A stretch of DNA of 64,000 nt from the NCBI GenBank assembly GCA_943787265.1, contig CALSLT010000033.1, positions 47,925 through 111,924 of the forward strand, given 5' to 3'. Every line of letters starts with the position of its first letter. Position 1 is the first letter of the stretch. This document shows, piece after piece, positions 42,701 through 48,300 of the stretch. The translations under genes and the position numbers were made by a program. The stretch comes from an uncultured Planctomycetaceae bacterium. GTDB taxonomy: Bacteria; Planctomycetota; Planctomycetia; Planctomycetales; Planctomycetaceae. The notes beneath the pieces are model-generated. The model was not told where the DNA came from. It saw nothing but the letters and a program-made list of their open reading frames with translations, and searched no databases.

Positions 42701-43536
42701 GCGTCCTCTTCGCGTTGTTTGAATTCCTTTCGCCGATGTTCCAGGTCCAGTTCCTGGTTCGCGAGTGTTGCGCGTTGCCGGTCCAGATCCCTCTGACGTT
42801 CTTTGAACTCATCTTCGCGTTTCAACTGCTCGGTTCGGGATTCATCCAGCTCTTTTCGAAGATTCTCCAACTCGTTGCGTTCTTCCTTCAGAGCATCGCC
42901 GTCGCCTTCCAACGCGAGTAACTGAGCATCCAACTCTGATGACTCAACGCTGCTTGTCCGCTCGCACAGCGATTTGAATTGTTCGTCGAGTTCGTCGAAT
43001 TTTGCGTTCAGTTCTTTTTCGCGATCGAGCAGTTTTCTTTCACGATCGTCAAGCCCGGCGGCTTCACTGGCAAGGCGTTTTTCGCGCGAAGCCAGTTGAG
43101 AACGCTGATGATTCAGCTCTTCCACCGGAAAGTCGTCAACGCTGTCATCGTCACCGGCGTTTGAGAACGCGGCGTCGACTTCCTCTGCGTTCGCCTGACG
43201 AATGCGGAACTCGGTCGGGCCGATTGCCAGACGGTCGTTTTCCATGAGCTCGATTGACTCTCGGATCGGTCGATCGTTCAGCCACGTGCTGTCGCCCCAC
43301 TCATTGAGCAGCGTGCTGTTCGCTCCGGAAACAATCAGGCAATGCTGAGGCAGGATGGCCTGGGCTCGCACCGTCAGGGTACAGGCTCGCGACGAGCCGA
43401 TCGTACACTGAGTTCCCGGCAGCAGAAGAATCGCCTGCAAGCCGTGATGCTGCTGAACCGGCTCGATGACCAGTACCTGACGCACCGGGCGGATCGAGCG
43501 GACTGCGTTGCCGTGATTTTCGAACTGTTCTGACAT
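36742..43536 (-). CDS. Giant FHA / coiled-coil / membrane protein
   Basis: 2,264 residues, the largest gene here. Residues about 21-116 form an FHA-like domain: CTIGSSRACTLTV, LPQHCLIVSG, LNEWGDSTWLNDRPI, ENDRLAIGPTEFRI. The canonical Gly-Arg and Ser-x-x-His are IGSS and LPQH, so phosphothreonine contacts look degraded. About 150-1930 is almost unbroken coiled coil, Glu/Arg/Gln/Leu-rich, with recurring ELDEQREEIEALR-like units. A low-complexity acidic segment (about 1,930-2,070) and a Lys/Arg patch follow. Two membrane helices are at about 2145-2162 (GSLACISMGLGGAFL) and 2173-2191 (GGVAVIIGVIAIVEMF), then a 60-residue Pro/Gln-rich tail. It is divergent from a membrane Ser/Thr kinase. Possibly a very long membrane tether or filament; function unknown. 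Confidence 0.9.
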   Translation of the reverse strand: MSEQFENHGNAVRSIRPVRQVLVIEPVQQHHGLQAILLLPGTQCTIGSSRACTLTVRAQAILPQHCLIVSGANSTLLNEWGDSTWLNDRPIRESIELMENDRLAIGPTEFRIRQANAEEVDAAFSNAGDDDSVDDFPVEELNHQRSQLASREKRLASEAAGLDDRERKLLDREKELNAKFDELDEQFKSLCERTSSVESSELDAQLLALEGDGDALKEERNELENLRKELDESRTEQLKREDEFKERQRDLDRQRATLANQELDLEHRRKEFKQREEDAEKLRAEYAEQEKSVDARREEFDRRQKELDEQREEIEALRDHLTEKGDWSDDEMSSAKTLIDTDRAELTRLKAQMERERRDLEARQKDFELKQKSVSFEVEDTDRRVSMLKDREQRLAEQDEELHRRERELDEQLILLTAKTSAAEGEDGQQEAFREQLHRLAESLRNREETLRNQIERYNRDIAQWQDQLESQRTLLESRLNEAGRKEEFLSKRTQELADRERDLMKQLSDVERKTVDTSAQEVTLLDLETRVKRQQTELDARETGLRSQESEISEQRKSFETTMDDVETRRKELERRQLELDDRTREFERTLSTRESDVESRAKEVEEQSDSLKQRLLLADSMEKTLAEQQEACDKAREEFDRQKLEWDQRVHDSEGKISEQEFEFEERTLALKSELDDRETRVVQRESDLQKLREEIRNSEDRLRVEQDELSKQRVELQTLTEKASSTEGDLETARQQLIQDELRVQEDTSRLTQERHDVDRRAEEVTRDRSALAKEHEELVAQRARASELEERLEQNELKLSEERSELTVQLARCQDEQTSLEEQRKELDLVRDELDRKNFSLVEQEAQLEQERESLHEDRATLETQLLDLDQERNKLDEKSQAYGTAQSALDDYHASLKADRERLERDRKKFQEAQADLRQRDAELESQRCEIDEERQRIETEYSGVEAAKESFQLDKVAMQQEQAELTSELDRLEEARTDIEAAREDVATQTEEMHEKRMQLEELDVESTLKLEELNQTAVRLEEEHTALDQESARLDEWQQDLNAREAQLTQSHGELERDREAITQQRKTMDAEASKLEAVRVEAEELRELTESAAAELDSRQQAFEAEQLAQREKIEEERQSIIEQQAGISRTLDQFARDNSDFDDERAQHEEELKNRHAELDTRLSELADREAQLDDAQVTFAIAQEQLANDRAELTRNRREFDQDRDELDAARGDFDEKREQLEKELADLDSEQKNIANEKSKLDEEAAQLESRRSELATHQEDLDAGRADLEQRESIVTENQQSVEHASEELRLEKETLELREAQIQSEQAKIDADRECLDERDAEIEKAEAELAEQRVECDGDRDELKDQRTQLNELRTNLESERGEVSAERARLALEQAKVESQYAKIEAEKTRIDADLARVETEKAEVAADRHHVDALKQKLELLENQLGDAKTALNDDRESLHGRMEELNSEHADLREERHRVETGKVELAGQGTELAEREQELTSRLEQAVQELKVEREMRDGDRRRVAELEQKLLTGDSDPDEAQAQLMERVEGALAELENERLQRDSDRHRVAEIEKRMADEQAELASLRSRIAQDEEKVQSHRLGVSAKEDELSTLQMKLAQKEMELTRVREEVEIEQHAVSSQMEQLGSGREKLKSDWQRLDTERDNLVSQNHNVSRQARDLAQRLEDAIEQLQLERQAREADRSQLHEVETRFEEGQRQLQQMRQQLSVEKQKLVARQRKLAQKETEIKGASKSLDANREGLQSQITVMTGRIERLLSERDDLDGRQQELTHQLSETDDAHIQERLQMALEELQYEQRARHLERQQLAQMVQQFSNVKQQLSQEQSRLQQSVGDLAEDSSEREQTIDLDFDLDEALTGEATDEADLWDLGDTEASRLEGRVEEIEAEVESLRQERDEIAQQKEETEEALSDLLDEAPANEDDLWDVSDSEVDAEEAVEDEDSQEADVDESVVDAAVEDVKEKLSFWKSRKKSKRKTKKRKVALSDLAEAAQDAGGEEEQLQAFRSMLGSMFGMKKPGDELVDEPAPIESPAVDSAANEEGLSIEEPVIIQEPSWARNVTPTAPEVDRSSARETGQKESTKTDDRHAKNRDLARRMAMTSLREVANQSARNALAEHTQRKLKRKMWIDGSLACISMGLGGAFLSQNFDQGLSWKTYGGVAVIIGVIAIVEMFRTFIRWQRATAMRKSGARRTRRPSFEDRYDQQTRNTQPGPTTAWPPHPQHSHQPVDDGTEVVEEATSTVADVPV

Positions 43537-43936
43537 ATTGCCACCAGACAGAGTGAGGTGCTCAACAAGTTGAATCCGCCGCAGCCGCTCACGAGCCTCA
43601 AATCAGACGCCAACATCTCGTGCGCACGGCGGCGGAATTTCGCCGTAATGAGATATACCCTCCCTGCGGAGGCGAGTCGGAAACATCTGCCTACCTGACC
43701 GGCAAAGGCGGAAATGTGTGATCGCTCAGCACGATCGCGCTCTCCCTATCGGAGATGGCAGGAGGTTGCATTCAGGCAACATCGATGTTGATTGTTGAGA
43801 AGCGTCAACGTTATTGCCTTGTGAGGAAGTGACTGGGAAGACGGTGCGCTGACGGTGTTTCCCGCCATTGCGTCTCCTCCATCACCGCGCAACAATCGAA
43901 TCGGCGGGCCCGCCCACTTTGTGTAAGGATCCCCGC
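43537..43936. promoter_or_regulatory. Divergent promoter region of giant protein and kinase
   Basis: 400 bases serving both genes. A hairpin ACGGCG (43626-43631) / CGCCGT (43641-43646) lies about 90 bases before the giant gene's ATG. No frame is supportable. A shared control region would allow joint regulation of the two. Confidence 0.45.
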
Positions 43937-45679
43937 ATGGTTCCCAAATCTGTCGGCCCGTTTGACTTGAAGGGAAAGCTCGGCTCAGGCGGGATGGGCA
44001 TCGTCTATCAGGCGACCTATCGGAAGAACGGCCGCGTCGTCGCGCTTAAAGTGTTGACTCCCGAGCTGTCCGCGAATCCCAAACTCGTTGCGAGATTCGA
44101 GCGGGAAATGGACATCCTCGAAAAGCTCGACCACCCGAACATCACGCGGTATTACGGGGGCGGCGAGAGCAAGGGGCAGCACTTTTACGCCATGAGACTG
44201 ATGGGCGGTGGAACGCTGGCCGAGTTGCTCAAACGAAAAGGCTCGCTGCCCTGGGAACAGGCCATTGAATACGGGCGGCAAATCTGCGACGCCCTTGACC
44301 ACGCGCACGAGCACGGTGTCATCCACCGGGACCTTAAGCCGGCAAACCTGTTCCTTCGGATGGATCGAAAGACTGGCCACGAAAAACTTGTCCTCGGTGA
44401 CTTCGGAATTGCCCGTGACATGGACGCAACTGGCCTGACCGCCACCGGAATGACCGTCGGCACGTACGCTTACATGGCTCCCGAGCAGATCGACGGGAAG
44501 CATTCCATCACGGGCAAGACCGATCTCTACGCACTCGGTTGCGTGCTCTTCGAAATGCTGACCGGCAAGACCCCATTTGAGGGCAATTCGGCCGGAGAAC
44601 TAATGGTCAAGCACCTTCAGGAAGAGCCGCCCGCCGTACGGCACCTGGCTATGGAATGTCCGATCTGGCTTGAGAAAGTGATTGCTCAGCTTCTGGCAAA
44701 GCAACCGGCAGATCGCCCCCACGACGCAGCCTCAGCGGGAATGGCCCTCGAAAACGTCGTCATGCAGGTTGCTGACCAGGCCAGCGTCTCCACACAAATG
44801 ACATCCGGCGGCCCCGGCACCAAATCAATGGCCACCGTTCATCCGGAGCTGAAGAAGCTTCTCAAAAAGTCCGGCAAGAAGAAAAAGAAGCGCCGCCGAC
44901 AAGGCCCCTTCTGGGAAACGAGCTGGTTTCTGTCAGGTTGTCTGGCAGCGTTAATCGGTGCTGTCGCATTCGCCGTGTGGCCAGCGAGTGAAGAAGAACT
45001 CTTTGCTCAAGCTCAGCCATTGATGGAAAGCGACGACATTGTCAGCCATCGCGACGCTGTGAAACTTTACCTGGAACCGATGCTCGGGCGGTTCCCCGAC
45101 GGCAAACACGCTGACCAGGCACGAACTTTTATCGACCAGGTTGAGGTCAGTCGGCTGAAACGCTGGCTGATCAACTCGGCCCGACTGAACATGGACCCGG
45201 AATCAGAGCCCGAACGACTCTTCATGGAAGCCTGGCGGTTCGAACAATTCGGAGACCGCATCACCGCTCTCGACCAATATCGCAGCATGGTTGTTCTGCT
45301 GAAAGCCAAGGACGATGCCAAAAGGGAGCCAGGCGACAATGAGTCCGCAGAGAACAAATCCGACCACCGTTACTACATCCAGCTCGCGCAGTTGCAGATC
45401 GCCGATATCGAAGCCACCGTCGACACGTCAGTCGACCGCATCAGCTTTGTAAATTCGTCACTGTTGCAGGCCGACGAGTTTCTGACATCCGGCCGGCTCG
45501 TCGATGCCCAGAAAATCTGGAACAGCGTCATCGCCTTGTATTCATCCAATCAGGAATTCGCTCCCCAATTGGAATACGCAAGAGCTCGCCTAAGAGGTGA
45601 CATGCCACCGGAGTTGGTTCTTGCATCGGAACCTGATCCTCAACAATCAGACGATACCGTCGCGACTCCAATCGAATAG
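43937..45679 (+). CDS. Membrane-anchored Ser/Thr protein kinase
   Basis: 580 residues from the ATG at 43937, preceded by TAAGGATCC. The earlier open codons from 43868 do not look protein-like. Hanks-type kinase at about 8-275: GKLGSGGMGIVYQA, VVALKVL (Lys38), HRDLKPANLFL (Asp132, Lys134, Asn137), GDFGIA (Asp155), TVGTYAYMAPEQ. All catalytic residues are intact. A strongly basic stretch (KKSGKKKKKRRR, 311-321) precedes one membrane helix (about 330-348). The C-terminal 230 residues are extracytoplasmic and helical, with TPR-like pairs (ALDQYRSMVVLLKA, DAQKIWNSVIALYSS). Topology is PASTA-kinase-like but with helical repeats as the sensor. Divergent from the giant FHA protein, a candidate partner. 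Confidence 0.93.
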   Translation: MVPKSVGPFDLKGKLGSGGMGIVYQATYRKNGRVVALKVLTPELSANPKLVARFEREMDILEKLDHPNITRYYGGGESKGQHFYAMRLMGGGTLAELLKRKGSLPWEQAIEYGRQICDALDHAHEHGVIHRDLKPANLFLRMDRKTGHEKLVLGDFGIARDMDATGLTATGMTVGTYAYMAPEQIDGKHSITGKTDLYALGCVLFEMLTGKTPFEGNSAGELMVKHLQEEPPAVRHLAMECPIWLEKVIAQLLAKQPADRPHDAASAGMALENVVMQVADQASVSTQMTSGGPGTKSMATVHPELKKLLKKSGKKKKKRRRQGPFWETSWFLSGCLAALIGAVAFAVWPASEEELFAQAQPLMESDDIVSHRDAVKLYLEPMLGRFPDGKHADQARTFIDQVEVSRLKRWLINSARLNMDPESEPERLFMEAWRFEQFGDRITALDQYRSMVVLLKAKDDAKREPGDNESAENKSDHRYYIQLAQLQIADIEATVDTSVDRISFVNSSLLQADEFLTSGRLVDAQKIWNSVIALYSSNQEFAPQLEYARARLRGDMPPELVLASEPDPQQSDDTVATPIE

Positions 45680-45695
45680 CCGCCGATTCGAACCA

Positions 45696-46724
45696 TCATC
45701 GATGACACGCTCGATTGAGTCGATCGTTCAAGGCTCGACCGAGACCGTGATCCGGAAATGGTTCTGCGAGGATTAGATCCAGGCCTTCGGCGTCAAGTCT
45801 GCGTAATGCGGCAAAGAATGAGGCCGCGGCCACTCTCAGGTTTCCGTCGGTAGTCAACGTTTCAACGCTGGCAAAGTTGCCGCCAACGCGTGAGATGTCG
45901 CTTGTCGCGGAAAACTGCAGCAGACCAACGTGTTTGTCATCGATTGACTCGGCGTCGACGTCGCCAGCTAACACAAGCGGCGTCGTTGGTGAATAATGCT
46001 GCGACAACATCCCCGGCGCTGCCACGCCGGTCTGTGGTTTCTCAGTGCCGCTCTCAAAACTTTCGGCCGAAGCAGCGTCGTCATCTCCACCTGAATGAAC
46101 ATCGACCGTCCCAATGAATGATTCCAGTTGCTCCTGAGTGATCGCTCCGTGCCGAAGAATCTGCGGGCGATCGCCGGTCATCAAAACGACCGTTGACTCC
46201 ACACCGACGTCGCACGGGCCGCCGTCAAGAATGAGATCGATGCGGTCTCCAAGATTGTCGAGGACATGCTGAGCGGTCGTCGGGCTGATTTGTCCGAACG
46301 GATTGGCACTGGGCGCAGCAATTGGAAGATCGACCTTCTGCAACAACTCCAGCGCCAAAGGATGACTCGGCATTCGGATTGCGACTGACGGCAAACCTGA
46401 CGTCACCAGATCGGGGACGATGTCCTTCTTCGGGAGCACCATCGTCAATGGGCCCGGCCAGAACGCATCGGCCAGAGCTTTCGCCGCTGGTGTAAGTTCC
46501 TCAGCCAGACGATCAAGCCACTTCACATCGGCAATGTGAACAATCAGTGGGTCAAAGTGTGGTCGATTCTTGGCCTCAAAGATTCGAGCCACTGAGTGCT
46601 CATCGAGGGCGTTTGCTCCAAGTCCGTAAACGGTTTCCGTCCCGAAAGCGACCAATCCGCCATCCCGAAGAATCTCGGTGGCGTGGGAGACGTCAGTAGA
46701 AATTGGGCAGTTTGCTTTGGGCAT
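45696..46724 (-). CDS. tsaC: L-threonylcarbamoyladenylate synthase (Sua5/TsaC type)
   Basis: 342 residues from the ATG at 46724 (an in-frame GTG lies one codon earlier). It makes threonylcarbamoyl-AMP from Thr, bicarbonate and ATP for t6A37 of tRNA. YrdC domain: GGLVAFGTETVYGLGANAL, IFEAKNRPHFDPLIVHI, FWPGPLTMVLPK, VAIRMPSHPLALELL, IAAPSANPFGQISPTTA, and GPCDVGVESTVV. A second Sua5 domain follows the PGMLSQHYSPTTPLVL linker, so this is the longer Sua5 form, not the short TsaC. Its product pathway is completed by MtaB (30080-31384). Convergent with the kinase. Confidence 0.95.
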   Translation of the reverse strand: MPKANCPISTDVSHATEILRDGGLVAFGTETVYGLGANALDEHSVARIFEAKNRPHFDPLIVHIADVKWLDRLAEELTPAAKALADAFWPGPLTMVLPKKDIVPDLVTSGLPSVAIRMPSHPLALELLQKVDLPIAAPSANPFGQISPTTAQHVLDNLGDRIDLILDGGPCDVGVESTVVLMTGDRPQILRHGAITQEQLESFIGTVDVHSGGDDDAASAESFESGTEKPQTGVAAPGMLSQHYSPTTPLVLAGDVDAESIDDKHVGLLQFSATSDISRVGGNFASVETLTTDGNLRVAAASFFAALRRLDAEGLDLILAEPFPDHGLGRALNDRLNRACHR

Positions 46725-47041
46725 CACGCAGGCTGGGAAAATCAGGAGAAGCGTTGGACGACGAAACGACGGGGCAGGGAGGGCGTTGGCAAACCCGTGG
46801 CTGTGAGCGCGTATTCTTGCGGAATCCTCGCGAATTCAAACCGAGCCACATTCTGACACTCCGACCGTCCACCCGGCAGCCAGCACCGCCAGGGCCGGAA
46901 AAGTCGATCAAATCCCCCCAATCCAACACGTTTCCACTGATGCCGGGAGCAAACGCCTGCCGATCTAAAGAGTTGGTGCCGGACTTTTGAGTCCAGATTC
47001 CGCACGTGCGCAGCCTTCAAGGATGAATCGAGGCAGGCAGA

Positions 47042-48289
47042 ATGAATCTTCCAAACTGGTTGCTTCGAGTCGCTGGCTGGGCGATTCCGAAAAGACGCCG
47101 ACGAACAAGCCTCATCAAATCTGCAGAACGCTTCGAGCCTAAAGCGATGCTCTCGGCGTTTGTTGTCGACTCGCCACTCGACCAGCCGGACGCAAATCCT
47201 GGCGACGGCATTGCCGAAACCGAGTCTGGGGAAACCACTCTTCGAGCTGCCGTTCAGGAAGCCAACGCGACGGTCGGCCCTGACACGATTACGCTGCCGC
47301 CCGGACTGATTGAACTGTCGTTGCAGGGGGCAGCCGACCACACGGCAGCTTCCGGCGACCTTGAGATCACTGACGATCTTGTCATCTCGGGAGCTGGTCT
47401 CGACGAATCGATCATCGATGCTTCGCAGATCGATTCAGTCTTCCATATTCAAGACGGCGTTTCGCTGACTCTTGAAAATCTCACGTTGCAGGTTTCGCCC
47501 GAGAATGAATCCGCCATCGTGAACGACGGTGGAACACTGACGCTCGATGGAGCCGACGTTGACGAAGTTGCCGAAGCGTTCCCTGCCAAAGATTACTCTG
47601 ACCTGACAACGAACACTCGGCATTCCGACTTGCTCGTCGGATTGTTCCAGCCAGTCGTGCAGCGTAATGAACCGCTTGACGCTCACTTTATTCCACCGCC
47701 GATCTTTGTCAGCGTCGTACACGCTTCGAAGCCCGACGCCACCATTGCTATCGGAACGGAACGTTCGCCCGATTGGAGCACCGCTGGGCGGAATCCCGAC
47801 CTGCAACCAACTCCGGACGCGATCCCGCGGGAACAACGCGACAGTCCGATCCGAGTTGCAGAGCAAGATCCCGATTTGCCTGGTGAAACAACAACGCAGC
47901 GACGTCGCGACGTGGTGAATTCGCTTTTCCAGGAACGACCAGACGCAGAGCGACAAAGTGTGAAACCTGTCGCGGGTGAGGAGCCAGCGGAAGGTAAGTC
48001 AGAGACCGAGCCACGGCGACTTAAAGAAGCATTTCCGATGCTGCTCCCAATGGACGAAGATGGTGAGCTGCGAGTCGTCCCTGAGAATTCGGAAGTCGAT
48101 GGACCAGTACCTCCACCGTTGCCCGAGCCGGCTCTCTTGAAAGAATCCGTCAGTAACAATCGACGAGCTGTCGAGCATTCCGCACCTGCCCAGGCACTGA
48201 TGGCAGGAGTGCTGCTCACAATGGTCCGTCCAGGTGTATTCCGCCGAGCGGTCAAACGAATCACCGGCTGGAAGAATCTGGTCGTTTAA
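47042..48289 (+). CDS. LEPR-XLL-like surface protein
   Basis: 415 residues. The N-terminus has AERFEPKAMLSAFVVD (residues about 28-43), a variant of the planctomycete LEPR-XLL signature (LEPRxLLSA), which marks large exported proteins. A CSLREA-like block (ETTLRAAVQEANA) leads into right-handed beta-helix repeats (ITLPPGLIELSLQG, TDDLVISGAGLDESIIDAS, GVSLTLENLTLQVS). The middle is loosely ordered and charged. The C-terminus is LMAGVLLTMVRPGVFRRAVK, a hydrophobic segment plus basic residues, possibly an anchor. Much shorter than typical family members. Exact role unknown, probably cell surface. Confidence 0.75.
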   Translation: MNLPNWLLRVAGWAIPKRRRRTSLIKSAERFEPKAMLSAFVVDSPLDQPDANPGDGIAETESGETTLRAAVQEANATVGPDTITLPPGLIELSLQGAADHTAASGDLEITDDLVISGAGLDESIIDASQIDSVFHIQDGVSLTLENLTLQVSPENESAIVNDGGTLTLDGADVDEVAEAFPAKDYSDLTTNTRHSDLLVGLFQPVVQRNEPLDAHFIPPPIFVSVVHASKPDATIAIGTERSPDWSTAGRNPDLQPTPDAIPREQRDSPIRVAEQDPDLPGETTTQRRRDVVNSLFQERPDAERQSVKPVAGEEPAEGKSETEPRRLKEAFPMLLPMDEDGELRVVPENSEVDGPVPPPLPEPALLKESVSNNRRAVEHSAPAQALMAGVLLTMVRPGVFRRAVKRITGWKNLVV

Positions 48290-48300
48290 AACTTAGTCGC

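Noticed and set aside
38358..43533. Many long reading frames opposite the giant gene
   Set aside because: Repetitive Glu/Arg/Gln/Leu codons of the coiled coil leave opposite frames open; composition is Ser/Leu/Arg-biased and there are no ribosome sites.
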